A DNA stretch of 64,000 nt from Planotetraspora silvatica (GTDB taxonomy: Bacteria > Actinomycetota > Actinomycetes > Streptosporangiales > Streptosporangiaceae), in contig NZ_BOOQ01000041.1 of the NCBI RefSeq assembly GCF_016863315.1, positions 1 to 64,000 on the forward strand. The letters run 5' to 3'. The first letter of the stretch is position 1. Every line of letters begins with the position of its first letter. Under the pieces are notes generated by a model. The model did no database searches and was not told the DNA's origin. It saw only the letters and a program-made list of their open reading frames with translations. Position numbers and translations under genes: made by a program. Below, piece by piece: positions 7,745-17,273 of this stretch.

Positions 7745-10700
7745 TCATGATTGAGTAGATTGCGATGTCGGATCGGATGCCGTCCCGGTGAGCGCGTCCA
7801 CTTCCCGGCGTGCCACGGCAGCCGCCGAGAGGTCGCCCGCCGCGGTGTAGGCGTCGGCGAGGCTGCTCAGCGCGCCCGCGAGGAAGTCCTGCCAGCCACG
7901 AGTGCGCCAGAGCCGCACAGACTCCTCCAGATGGGTGACCGCCTCGCCGAACCTGCCCTCTGCCAGGTCGACGTCGCCGAGCACCCAGAGCGCGTCGGCC
8001 CTGTGATGGGCCAGGTGATGGGAGCGGCTCAGCGCCTCGGCGGCCTCCGCCGCGGCCCTGGCCCGGGGGTCGCGGGCCACGCCGTAGAGCTTGGCCAGCG
8101 CCACCAGGCCCATCGCCTCCAGCAGCGGGTCGCGGAACTGGCGGTAGATGGCCAGCGCCTTGACCAGATATTCGAGACCGGCCTCGAACTCTCTCGCATG
8201 GGCGTGCGCGAGGCCGAGGAACTGCAGCGTCGTGGCCTCGAAGCGCGGGTTGCCCAGCTTCTCGGCCAGCGGCAGGGCTTTCAGCAGGTGGACGATGGCC
8301 ATCCTGATCTCTCTGGGGCCGTACGTCACGGCCATGCAGACGTGTGCCCTGGCCTGGCCGCTCAGGTGGCCGCTGCCTTCCGCCAGGCGCAGCGCGATCT
8401 GCCCTGACCGAAGGCCCTGCGCCATGTCGCCCCTGGCCGCCTCCCCCCAGGCGCGCAGCACGTAGGCGTCGGCCAGGCCGCGATCCTCGCCCAACTCGGT
8501 GAACATGGCGATCAGCTGCTCGGCCCCGTCGTACTGCGCGGCCATGGCCCCGCCGGTCTCCATCCACGTGGTGGCGTGCGTGAGCCCTCGAAGGATCATC
8601 GCTTCGCCGAGCCTGTTGCCCGCCTTACGGCATGCCTCCAGGACGCGCTCGTGCAGGGCGCGCCAGTCGTCGAACTGGCCGCTTACATCGAAGTAGCGTT
8701 CCACGCAGCAGGCCGTATCCCATGCGACCTCGGTCAAGCCCATCGAGCAGGCTTGGCGGATCGACGCGATCAGCGCCGTCCGCTCGGTGTCGAACCACGC
8801 CATGGGGTCCCGCTCGGCCAAACCCGCCCAAGCGGCTCCGTCGGGGGAGTTCCAGCGAGGAGCGGTGCCGTGGATGATGGCGGAGGAGGTGCCCTGCACC
8901 CTCTCCGTGGCACGTTCTGCCAGCGTGAGCCAGGCCCCGAAAGCCCTGCCCAGTGCCGCGGAGACGGCCTCCGGCTCGTCTTCGAGTCCGTTGCGCTCGC
9001 GGGCGTACAGGCGGACGAGGTCGTGGAAGCGGTAGCGGGGCTGCCCCACCAGGTCCGTTCCGCTGACGAGCACGAGCTGCGTGTCCACCAGAGCCTCGAC
9101 CAGCTCCTCTCCCGCGGCCACCGGCAGGTCGAGCAGCGCCCCGGCGACCCAGCCGGCGAATTCGGGCACGTCCAGCGAGCCGAGCAGCCGGAACGCCCTG
9201 CGCGTGACGTGGTCGAGACCGACGTAGCTGAGCGCCAGGCTGGCCCTGACCGCGAGATCGCCGGTGGCGAACTGGTCGAGGCGCCGCCGTTCGTCGGTGA
9301 GTTGCCCGGCCAGGCGGGTCAGCGACCAGTGCGGCCGCGCGGCGAGGCGGGCCCCCGCCACCCGGACGGCGAGCGGGATGTGGTCCGACAGCCGGACGAT
9401 CTCGGCCGCCGCATCCGGCTCCGCCGCCACCCGGCCGGCCCCCGCGATCCTGGAGAGCAGTTGTACGGCCTGCTCGGGCAGGAGCACGGAGAGCTCGATC
9501 AGATTCGCGCCGGACAGCCCGTTCAGCCGGGACCTGCTGGTGACGATGACCGCGCAGCCGGGCGTGCCGGGGAGCAGCGGGCGGACCTGCTGCTCCGAGG
9601 CGGCGTTGTCGAGCACGATGAGCATCCGGCGTCCCGCCAGCAGGCTCCGGAAGAACGCGGCCCGTTCCTCCGTGGTCTCCGGCAGGGTGGAGCGCGGCGC
9701 GCCGAGCGCGGTGAGGAAGGCCGCGAGCACCTGGGAGGGGTCCGCGAGGGAGGCCTCGGCGCCGTGCAGGTTCGCATGGAGCTGGCCGTCGGGATAATGC
9801 CGCGCGACCTGATGGGCGGCGTGTACGGCGAGCGTGGTCTTGCCGACGCCGCCCATCCCCGTGATGACGCACACACGCACGGGCCCGGGGCCCGGGGGAG
9901 GCTCCTTGCCGAGGAGGTCCGTCAGCTGGGCCAGGTGGTCGTCCCTGCCGGTGAAGTCGGAGATGTCCGTCGGAAGCTGGGCGGGGGTGACATCACCTGA
10001 CGAGACCGTGGAGGGGTCGACGGGGAGTGTGCCGGTGAGGATGGCCTGGTGCAGGTGGCGGAGCTCGGCACCGGGGTCCAGGCCGAGTTCGGCGGCGAAC
10101 ACCCGGCGGGCGTCCTGGTAGGTGGCCAGCGCCTCCGCCTGGCGTCCCGACCTGGCCAGGGCGAGCATGAGCTGCATGCGCGGCCGCTCTCTCAGCGGGT
10201 GCTCGGCGACGAGCCCGATCAGCTCGGCGATGCACGCGGCATGCATCCCGCGAGCCAGGTCCGCCTCGATCCGGTTCTCGAGCGCGGTGAGCCGTTCCTC
10301 TTCGAGGCGGTGGGCGTGCTCGCTGAGCCCGGTGGTGAGGTTCAGCCCCGCGTACGCGGGACCACGCCACAGTTCCAGCGACTCCCTGAGCAGCGCGGCG
10401 GCCCGCTCGTGGTCTCCGGCGGCGAGGGCGGTCCCGCCCTGTTCGGCGAGGGTCTCGAACCGGCCTGCGTCCAACTCGCCCGGATGGATGGACAGAACGT
10501 AACCGGTGCTGGTGCGCGTGATCCGGTCAGGGCCCAGCGTCCTGCGGAGTTGGTGCACGTAGAGCCGGAGGTTGTCCGTGGCGGTGCGTGGCGGCGACTG
10601 CCCCCACAGCGCCTCAATGAGGGTGGAAGGGGGCACGGCGCGTCCCATATGGCAGATGAGTTCGGCGAGCAGGGTGCGCTGCTTCCCCGCACCGAGGGGC

Positions 10701-10753
10701 AGAGGCTGGGCTTCGGCTGCGACGCGAAGCGGTCCTAGGACGGCGAACTCCAT
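7745..10753 (-). CDS. SARP-family transcriptional regulator with NB-ARC and TPR domains (AfsR-like)
   Basis: About 1002 residues. Residues 1-95 form an OmpR-like winged helix (MEFAVLGPLR, LLAELICHMG, IEALWG, LRLYVHQLRRTLG). Residues 95-245 form the bacterial transcriptional activation domain. A P-loop NTPase follows, with MGGVGKTT around K305 and the Walker B MLIVLDNA. TPR-like helices fill the C-terminal 350 residues. The ATG at 10753 is chosen because SARPs begin this way and GGGAG precedes it; in-frame starts further upstream are unlikely. Such proteins activate secondary-metabolite or developmental genes, but no biosynthetic cluster is adjacent. It lies downstream of the RHS gene with a strong hairpin between. 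Confidence 0.93.
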   Translation of the reverse strand: MEFAVLGPLRVAAEAQPLPLGAGKQRTLLAELICHMGRAVPPSTLIEALWGQSPPRTATDNLRLYVHQLRRTLGPDRITRTSTGYVLSIHPGELDAGRFETLAEQGGTALAAGDHERAAALLRESLELWRGPAYAGLNLTTGLSEHAHRLEEERLTALENRIEADLARGMHAACIAELIGLVAEHPLRERPRMQLMLALARSGRQAEALATYQDARRVFAAELGLDPGAELRHLHQAILTGTLPVDPSTVSSGDVTPAQLPTDISDFTGRDDHLAQLTDLLGKEPPPGPGPVRVCVITGMGGVGKTTLAVHAAHQVARHYPDGQLHANLHGAEASLADPSQVLAAFLTALGAPRSTLPETTEERAAFFRSLLAGRRMLIVLDNAASEQQVRPLLPGTPGCAVIVTSRSRLNGLSGANLIELSVLLPEQAVQLLSRIAGAGRVAAEPDAAAEIVRLSDHIPLAVRVAGARLAARPHWSLTRLAGQLTDERRRLDQFATGDLAVRASLALSYVGLDHVTRRAFRLLGSLDVPEFAGWVAGALLDLPVAAGEELVEALVDTQLVLVSGTDLVGQPRYRFHDLVRLYARERNGLEDEPEAVSAALGRAFGAWLTLAERATERVQGTSSAIIHGTAPRWNSPDGAAWAGLAERDPMAWFDTERTALIASIRQACSMGLTEVAWDTACCVERYFDVSGQFDDWRALHERVLEACRKAGNRLGEAMILRGLTHATTWMETGGAMAAQYDGAEQLIAMFTELGEDRGLADAYVLRAWGEAARGDMAQGLRSGQIALRLAEGSGHLSGQARAHVCMAVTYGPREIRMAIVHLLKALPLAEKLGNPRFEATTLQFLGLAHAHAREFEAGLEYLVKALAIYRQFRDPLLEAMGLVALAKLYGVARDPRARAAAEAAEALSRSHHLAHHRADALWVLGDVDLAEGRFGEAVTHLEESVRLWRTRGWQDFLAGALSSLADAYTAAGDLSAAAVARREVDALTGTASDPTSQSTQS

Positions 10754-10860
10754 CGTGCTCCCGGACAGAACGATCACGCACAAACAAGATCGAAGCCGCC
10801 TTAATATGCACGATCGTTTTACTCCCGTCAACACTGGAGTCGGGCCGGGCCACCTGTGCG

Positions 10861-10891
10861 CCGGCGGGAGCCGTCCTGCGGCTCCCGCCGG
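10861..10891. terminator. Strong hairpin between the RHS and SARP genes
   Basis: A perfect 13-bp stem (CCGGCGGGAGCCG and its complement) with a 5-base loop lies 34 bp beyond the RHS stop codon. It probably terminates the RHS transcript (minus strand). No T-run is obvious, as is common in high-GC actinomycetes. Confidence 0.75.
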
Positions 10892-10924
10892 TGCGGGTTT
10901 CAGCGGTTCAGCGGGAGGCCGCGG

Positions 10925-13900
10925 CTAGCCGATGTAGTGCACCGCGAGGTAGTACTTGTAGGCGATGCCCCTGCAGGTCCCCTTCCAGAAGTAGTGCGAG
11001 CAGACGCCGTAGTAGAGGACGTAGTAGAAGACGTTGTCGACCTCGCCCTTGCTGCGGACGTATCCCATGTTGCGCAGGGCCAGTCCGTAGTCGTGCATCA
11101 TGCACGCCTGCCGGAAGTCGTACCCGAGTGGCTTGTCGGGGGAATGCGTGCAGTAGTCGTACTTGATTCCGCGGATCCACCATCCCGCCGGGGTCTTCGT
11201 CCAGTAGACCCAGCGCCAGCTGCCGTGATACCAGGCGTAGTTGACGCCACAGTGGCTGAACGCGAAGTCCCAGAAGTTCGAGCACCAGTACCACTTCTTG
11301 CCGTCCAGGTCGGCGTTGGAGGTGGGCGACTGGCCCGCGTAGTCGTAGGCGTTGGCGCTGCCGCCCGCCACCGGGTCGGTCTGGAGGAACCGTCCCAGCT
11401 TGGGCTGGTAGAGCCGGACACCCATGAGCATGGTGCCGTCAGGGGTGTCGGCGGCCCGCTCGGCCGCACCGTGCCAGCCGTACCTCGTCGTGGGCTGACC
11501 CGCGCGCGGGTTGCCGAACTCGTCGAAGTCCAGCGCCAGCGGGACTCCGCCGGCCAGGCTGTACACCACGTTGATGTCGTCGTGCAGGTTGGTGAGTTGC
11601 AGCTGCACGTCACCCGTCGCGGACGTCACCGCCGCCAGGCCACCCGAGATCGAGTGGACGTTCCTGGTCACGGCTCCTGATGCGGTGTTCTCCACCACCC
11701 ACGCGGGCGTGTCGTCATCGGCGTCGAAGTGGTCGACCCGCGTTCCGACGTTGTTCCAGGCGCCGCCGGACAGCTGTGCGACCACGGTGGTGCTGCGGCG
11801 CAGTTGCGGGTCGAGCGTGTAGGACTGCCGCACCGAGCCGGAGGTCATCGACTTGACCAGGTCGGTGTTGTAGTACTCCGTCGCCAGCCCCGAAGGAGTG
11901 GCCGTGGTACGCCCGTAGGCGTCGTACACGTAGCCGGAGTCGGCCAGCCGGTCCCCGCCGTCGTAGACGTGGGTCTCGGTGACCGCACCCGAGCCGTCGC
12001 AGCGGCTGCTGGTCAGCGCGGTGCGGTTGGAGTCGGCGTCGTACCCGTAGGCCCGTCGAGCGCAGGTCCCGCTCACGGTGTCGTCCACCGAGCTGATCCT
12101 GCCCAGCTTGTCATAGCCGATCTGCTGGGCCGACAGTCCGTTGTGCGAGACCTGCTGGCCGTGGATCGACCAGGTCACCGAGTCGTCGACCAGCTTCACG
12201 CCGGCGGCGGTCTGGTAGCCGCGCCAGGTCGGCGCGCCTGACGGGTCCCTGGTGACGCTGTAGGAGACGCCGCCGGGAAGGTTCTCGTGGTTGACGCCGC
12301 CGTCCACGTCGTAGGTGGCGGTGAACGCGCCCGCGATCGAGTCGGTCATCGAGGTGAGCACGCCCCGGGGGTCGGCCCCGGTGTCGTAGACGTAGGTCAC
12401 CGTGGACGGTGCGCCGTCCGTCTTCTTGGTCACCCGGTCGAGCGCGTCGTACTCGACCTTGGTCACACCGCCGTCGGCGTCGGTGTACGACACCTGGCGT
12501 CCCAGCACGTCGTACTCCCGGGTGATCGCCTTTCCGTCGGGTGTGCCGGTCTTCAGGGTGCGGCCGGCCGAGTCGTAGGTCGTGGTCGCCGTGGGCACCG
12601 CAGTGCCGACGCCACCGGTGACCGCGGTCTCCACGGTCCGTCCCGCCGCGTCGTACTCGGTGGTCGTGGTCCTGGTGACACCGTTCGCGGTCTCCGTGAC
12701 CGCGGACACGAGGCCGCCCGGCTCGTAGGTGTAGACCTTGGCGACCAGTTCGGAGGGGTTGGAGCCGCTGTTGGAGATCGTGGTCTTCGCCTTCGTACGG
12801 CACAGCAGCCCGGCCCAATCGGCCCTGCCGCCACAGGTTCCGGTGCCGTCGGCGGTGTAGTACTCGGTGGTCGTCGTGCCGGCGTCGTCTCCCGACGACT
12901 TCGGCGTGGTGGTGCGGATCACCCTGCCTTCCGTGTCATAGCCGGTCGTCTTGGTGATCGCCAGGCCGCCGGGGTCGTCGACGGTCTTGGTGACGTTGCC
13001 GGAGGTCCAGTCGTAGTAGGTCTTGCCGACCCGGAGATCGGCGTCCGCCGTGCTGCCGGGCACCCAGGCGCCGGTGGTGACGGTGGTGACCAGGTTCGCC
13101 ACCTTGGCGTCCGCCGGCCGTCCCTCGTCGAAGGTGTTGACCGTGTGCTTCCTGGCGGGGACCTGAACGCCGTTCAGCTGGATCAGGTGCAGCGGCCCGG
13201 ACGAGGATTCCTCACGCTGCCCGTCGGCGCTGTACGTGGTCTCGTCGGAGAGCAGCCGGGCCCGCTCCGCGGTCGGGGTGTTGAGCAGGCCGAGCCGGGT
13301 CAGATCGTTCGCCGCGTTCGGCCCCTGACCCAGGGCGAGAGCCCGGTTGCCCGCGGAGAGCGAGAGCACGGTGTTGCCCTGCGCGTCGTACTGGCTGGTG
13401 GACACGCCACCACCCGGTTCCGCGCGGTTGACCACCTGTCCGGACGCGTTGAGGTAGGTGATCGTGGCACGGCCGTAGTCGGATCCGGCCAGGCCGCCGC
13501 GCCCCGTGTTGTTCGCGGGTACCTGGTCGGCCGGGAAGATCGCGGTCGCGTCGACGGGCGCGTCGCTCTGACCCCAGGCCGCCGTGGTCGCCCCGGCCAG
13601 GTTGTACGGCGAACCGCTCCCGCTGATCGGGACGTCGTACACGACCGAGGCGGTCGCCGTGCCGTTGGTCTCGCTCAGGGTTCCCGGACGGAGCGTCGGC
13701 CTGGACACGCTGAGCAGCATCCCGTCGGACGCGGTGTCGGAGTTGCCCGCCTTGCCGTAGGTGAAGGTCCACGGCAGCTCGCCGGGCGGGGTGTACCGGT
13801 TCACCCGGCCCCCGAGGTCGTAGTCGTAGCGGGTCTTGACCTCAGGAGTGTTGGGGTTCCACTGCTCGCGGAGGCGGCCCAGGTCGTCGTAGCGGTACTC

Positions 13901-16900
13901 GGCCAGACCCTGCGGAGCGCTTGCCCCGCCCTCCCAGAGGCTGATCTGCTTGACCTGGCCCGCCACGTCGCCGAGTTGCGCGCCCGCGGTCGTCGTGGCG
14001 GCGTAGGTGAACTTGATCAGCCGGCAGCCCTTGGGCAGGTTGGTGAGAACGTCCACGTCGCAGTCGGTCTGCGAGGAGACCGACCACGACGGGGCAATGA
14101 TCTTGAGTGGTCTGGCCAGCGGCTTGCCGTCGGAGCCGGTCACCGACTCCCAGACGAAAACCGTGCTGCCCTTGCCGCTCGCCGGGTAGACGGCGCGGAC
14201 CAGGTAGATCGTCCCTGAGGGGTCGACCTTGGCGAAGACCGTCCGCTCCGCGGAGTTGACGTCGGACAGGGTGTAGCGGTCCGTCGCCGAGTCGAAGGTC
14301 AGCGCCAGATTGGCGGCGTCGGGCTGGGGGGTGAAGGAGCCGTCGGTGTTCTTGGTGAACGCCACGGAGGCGCCGTCGCCGCTGAGCTCGACCGAGGTGG
14401 CCGAGGTGGGGCGGAGCTGTGCGAAGGTGCCCTGCCCCGTCGTGGCGAGTCCACCCGCGGTCCACTCGGTGCCGAAGATGGCCGCGACTCCCGGCAGCGA
14501 CGAGCCCTTGCGTGGGTCGCGTGAGGAGAAGGAGCGCATGAGCCCGACGCCGAACACGCTTGCGTCCGTGGCCGCCATCTTGAAGTCACCGGTGAGCATG
14601 TTGACCAGGCCCGGCCCGACGGGCTGGGTGGTCGCGCCCTCCGCGTCGCGGTCGACGATCAGGTCGACGGACTGGGACGCCGCCGTTCCGGTCGAGGTCG
14701 CGAACTCGGCACGCACCTGGATCACGCCGTCGTCGGCGAGCGTGTGCGTGGTGTCCCAGACCAGGGCGGGGGAGACGCCCGACGCCATCGCCACCGGCCA
14801 GGTGATCGCCGCGCCGTCCGCCTTCTTCCGGACGTCCGCGGCGGGAACCTGGTGCCAGGTGTCGGTCTCACCGCGCCGGTAGGTGAAGGTGACCGCGGTC
14901 AGTCCCGGGCTGCCCGTCGCGGCCAGCACGGTCCGGTGAGCGCTCGACTGCCCGTCCTTCGGGGAGGTGACGGCCGATGTGCCGGCGTTGAAGGCGTACG
15001 TGGTGGCGGGCGACAGGTTGCCCGCCTTGTCCTTCACCCACGCCTTCAGGGTGTGCGGGCCGTCGCTGCCGGGGGTCCAGTTGAGCGCGTACGGCGCGCC
15101 GGAGTTCGCCACGGACTGCTGGGCGCCGCCGTCGAAGGACCAGAGCACCGCCGACACGTCGGTGCCGCCGGGCGTGATGGTGAACTTGCCCGCCTGGCCG
15201 GATCCCTTCGCCCACCCGTCCTCTGGGTAGTCGTCGGAGGAGACGGCGGGAGCGGGCGGAGGAGTGGCGTCCACGGTGAAGGTGAACCAACTCGACCACG
15301 CGCTGTAGTCGGTGCCGTCGAAGGAACGGACCCGCCAGTGATAGGCGGTGTTGGCGAGAGGCGTGCCCACCTTCCACGATCCGGTGGCGCCGGAGGAGAT
15401 GTTCGAGACGGAGCCGCCGGTGACCTTGGTCACGTGGTCGGGAGTCCACACCTCGAAGTCGGCCCGCTGCGCCTGCGCGTCCGTGTCGCTGACCTTGGCG
15501 GACAGCGTCGGCTGGGGAGCGCTTACCAGGGCGGGACTGGCACACGTGGTGCATGGCGCGATCGCCAGGCTCGCGGGCGTCGCCGGGATCGTGTTGTAGG
15601 TGATGGAGATGCTCGGGTTGTTCTCGAACCGCTTCCAGTAGTAGTTGTCCGTCTCGCTGCCGGCCTTGACCATGAACGTGATGGACGTGCCGCCGGCGGT
15701 CACGGTGCTCTGCAGGGCGCTGGTCACGTCCCAGCCGACGACGGCCGCGGGGCAGGTCGAAGGGCCGCCGAGCCCGCTGGACGACCAGCCGTAGGCGACG
15801 TTCTTCGCGCCGATGGACAGGTTGGAGGCGGGCTGGTTGTTCCAGTTGGTGGAGGAGCCCACCGCGGCGGTTCTGTGCAGCTCGACGTTCCTGGCGGAGC
15901 AGGACCAGGCCCAGGTCTCCTTGATGTTGAACGTCGCGGAGATGATGTGCTTGCCCGTGCCCATCCCCGAGAAGCTCATGTTGAAGAACGAGCGCCGCTT
16001 GGCCGAGCCGGCGCTACTGGTGCCGGCCGTGGCGTCATTGGTTGAGTTGTAGTAGGCGCTGGTCGGATAGGCCGAGTCGACGTACGTCCAGCCCGACTTG
16101 GCGGCGGTGAAGCTCGGGTCGATCGTCACGGGGAAGACGGTGGCGGGGTCGGTGAGCAGGGCCGCGTCGGGGGTGACCTTCAGGGCGCCGGCCGAAAGCC
16201 GCACGTCCATCTTGCTGCGCTTACCCGTCGGCGCGCCGACGGCCGAGGTGGCGGGGTTGCGCGTCATCGCCTTTTCCGCGGTGGCGTCCCACATCTCCGC
16301 GGCCGAGGTGGTGAACACCGGGTCGTCCTTGGCGTTCACGATCGCGACGTTGCCGTGCTCGTCGGCCTTGATCCTGCCCTTCTTCAGGGAGGTGGCGAAC
16401 GTCAGCGCCTTCAGCCGGGAATCGGCGGCCGCTTGGCGGGACTTGACCACGAGCTTCTCGGCGAACCCGTCGACATCCGCGGTCAGCACCAGGTCGACGC
16501 CGGGAAGCACCTCGGGGTAGGTGGCGGTCGCGCCGTTCAGCACCGGCTTGGGCAGAGCGCCGAGTGGCGAGTCCAGAGAGAACTCGGTGCCCTTCTCGGA
16601 TGCGCGCACCAGTGGGCCCTGACCGCCGCCGGAGAAGCTGTAGGAGACGGACGAGGCCTTCGGAGCGATCGACCCGTCCGGGTTCGCGACCAGCGTCGCG
16701 TCCGCGGCGGCCCACTCATCGCCACGTTTCACCCGTACGGGGCGGTAGCGGTGCTCCTGAGTCACCGTGCCGTCGGGGTTGACGAAGTACTCGTCGGTCT
16801 CCGAGGTGAGTGACGCCACCTTGATCCGTTTGTCGCAGACCGCGGCGGCCAGCCTGGCGGAGATCTCGGTCGGCATCTCGTCGGGACAGGTCGTGGCCGG

Positions 16901-17020
16901 CGCCTGGGCCTTGGCCGGGACCGGCACCGCCCTCGCTGGGACCGGCACCACGGCAGTGGACACCAGCACCAGGGCTATGAGGGGCGGTAACGCGGTCAGC
17001 CGCCTTGATTTCTTCAACAT
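10925..17020 (-). CDS. Secreted RHS/YD-repeat protein with C-terminal prokaryotic phospholipase A2 domain
   Basis: 2031 residues. Residues 1-31 are a signal peptide ending A-R-A. A DNRLRE-like domain follows (about 290-450, from SGWTYVDSAYPTS to VGWDVTSAL), then FN3/Ig-like modules (about 500-780). YD repeats such as EYDAAGRTV and YDVLGRQVSY fill about 1000-1850, and the RHS core sits just before residue 1907 (RLYQPKLGRFLQTDPV). Residues 1909-2031 match secreted prokaryotic phospholipase A2: a Cys1957 / Cys1973 pair, ACMMHDYG with His1976-Asp1977, a second Asp at 1995, Cys2007 and Cys2016, and a terminal KYYLAVHYIG. Spacings and length (about 122) fit the Streptomyces violaceoruber enzyme. 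The prediction is a surface toxin or lipase delivered by an RHS shell. The start follows GGAGG. I see no immunity gene beside it. Confidence 0.9.
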   Translation of the reverse strand: MLKKSRRLTALPPLIALVLVSTAVVPVPARAVPVPAKAQAPATTCPDEMPTEISARLAAAVCDKRIKVASLTSETDEYFVNPDGTVTQEHRYRPVRVKRGDEWAAADATLVANPDGSIAPKASSVSYSFSGGGQGPLVRASEKGTEFSLDSPLGALPKPVLNGATATYPEVLPGVDLVLTADVDGFAEKLVVKSRQAAADSRLKALTFATSLKKGRIKADEHGNVAIVNAKDDPVFTTSAAEMWDATAEKAMTRNPATSAVGAPTGKRSKMDVRLSAGALKVTPDAALLTDPATVFPVTIDPSFTAAKSGWTYVDSAYPTSAYYNSTNDATAGTSSAGSAKRRSFFNMSFSGMGTGKHIISATFNIKETWAWSCSARNVELHRTAAVGSSTNWNNQPASNLSIGAKNVAYGWSSSGLGGPSTCPAAVVGWDVTSALQSTVTAGGTSITFMVKAGSETDNYYWKRFENNPSISITYNTIPATPASLAIAPCTTCASPALVSAPQPTLSAKVSDTDAQAQRADFEVWTPDHVTKVTGGSVSNISSGATGSWKVGTPLANTAYHWRVRSFDGTDYSAWSSWFTFTVDATPPPAPAVSSDDYPEDGWAKGSGQAGKFTITPGGTDVSAVLWSFDGGAQQSVANSGAPYALNWTPGSDGPHTLKAWVKDKAGNLSPATTYAFNAGTSAVTSPKDGQSSAHRTVLAATGSPGLTAVTFTYRRGETDTWHQVPAADVRKKADGAAITWPVAMASGVSPALVWDTTHTLADDGVIQVRAEFATSTGTAASQSVDLIVDRDAEGATTQPVGPGLVNMLTGDFKMAATDASVFGVGLMRSFSSRDPRKGSSLPGVAAIFGTEWTAGGLATTGQGTFAQLRPTSATSVELSGDGASVAFTKNTDGSFTPQPDAANLALTFDSATDRYTLSDVNSAERTVFAKVDPSGTIYLVRAVYPASGKGSTVFVWESVTGSDGKPLARPLKIIAPSWSVSSQTDCDVDVLTNLPKGCRLIKFTYAATTTAGAQLGDVAGQVKQISLWEGGASAPQGLAEYRYDDLGRLREQWNPNTPEVKTRYDYDLGGRVNRYTPPGELPWTFTYGKAGNSDTASDGMLLSVSRPTLRPGTLSETNGTATASVVYDVPISGSGSPYNLAGATTAAWGQSDAPVDATAIFPADQVPANNTGRGGLAGSDYGRATITYLNASGQVVNRAEPGGGVSTSQYDAQGNTVLSLSAGNRALALGQGPNAANDLTRLGLLNTPTAERARLLSDETTYSADGQREESSSGPLHLIQLNGVQVPARKHTVNTFDEGRPADAKVANLVTTVTTGAWVPGSTADADLRVGKTYYDWTSGNVTKTVDDPGGLAITKTTGYDTEGRVIRTTTPKSSGDDAGTTTTEYYTADGTGTCGGRADWAGLLCRTKAKTTISNSGSNPSELVAKVYTYEPGGLVSAVTETANGVTRTTTTEYDAAGRTVETAVTGGVGTAVPTATTTYDSAGRTLKTGTPDGKAITREYDVLGRQVSYTDADGGVTKVEYDALDRVTKKTDGAPSTVTYVYDTGADPRGVLTSMTDSIAGAFTATYDVDGGVNHENLPGGVSYSVTRDPSGAPTWRGYQTAAGVKLVDDSVTWSIHGQQVSHNGLSAQQIGYDKLGRISSVDDTVSGTCARRAYGYDADSNRTALTSSRCDGSGAVTETHVYDGGDRLADSGYVYDAYGRTTATPSGLATEYYNTDLVKSMTSGSVRQSYTLDPQLRRSTTVVAQLSGGAWNNVGTRVDHFDADDDTPAWVVENTASGAVTRNVHSISGGLAAVTSATGDVQLQLTNLHDDINVVYSLAGGVPLALDFDEFGNPRAGQPTTRYGWHGAAERAADTPDGTMLMGVRLYQPKLGRFLQTDPVAGGSANAYDYAGQSPTSNADLDGKKWYWCSNFWDFAFSHCGVNYAWYHGSWRWVYWTKTPAGWWIRGIKYDYCTHSPDKPLGYDFRQACMMHDYGLALRNMGYVRSKGEVDNVFYYVLYYGVCSHYFWKGTCRGIAYKYYLAVHYIG

Positions 17021-17085
17021 CCTCTACCTCCGCACAACGTGAATACGCAGTCGGAAATCATGTTGATCAACGGCTGTATAGGTGC

Positions 17086-17120
17086 CGTATAGATGGCGTT
17101 AGGCCTATAGATGCGTTAGG
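17086..17120. repeat. Imperfect direct repeat in the RHS/hydroxyproline intergenic region
   Basis: CGTATAGATGGCGTTAGG is followed at once by CCTATAGATGCGTTAGG. These abutting near-identical units lie 66-100 bp upstream of the RHS start codon, where a direct-repeat-binding activator could act. Role unknown. Confidence 0.45.
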
Positions 17121-17226
17121 TCGCCGATTGTGCGATTTGCGGGGATCCTCACGCATGAAGCGGAAGCGCACGGTCTCGGCCGAGATGGGCGCCGCCGGTC
17201 TTGAAAATCACCTGACGGCGCTCTAA

Positions 17227-17239
17227 CAATGTGACATTG
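17227..17239. promoter_or_regulatory. Palindrome upstream of the hydroxyproline operon (candidate GntR operator)
   Basis: CAATGT-G-ACATTG is a perfect 6-1-6 inverted repeat 35 bp before the first start codon. It fits the TGT-N-ACA style of FadR-subfamily GntR sites. The likely binder is the GntR protein encoded third in the operon. Confidence 0.5.
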
Positions 17240-17273
17240 CACCAGCCGCAAACCGCACTGAGGAGAGCTCGGG

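Noticed and set aside
8576-10000. 474-residue plus-strand open frame
   Set aside because: It is antisense to the SARP gene and lacks domain motifs.
7745-10753. Secondary-metabolite cluster around the SARP gene
   Set aside because: No polyketide synthase, peptide synthetase, terpene or RiPP genes lie within the window, so there is no cluster to report.
10754-10924. Immunity gene for the RHS-phospholipase protein
   Set aside because: This 171-bp gap holds only the terminator hairpin and the SARP promoter; no ORF of useful length is present, and none is found upstream of the RHS gene either.
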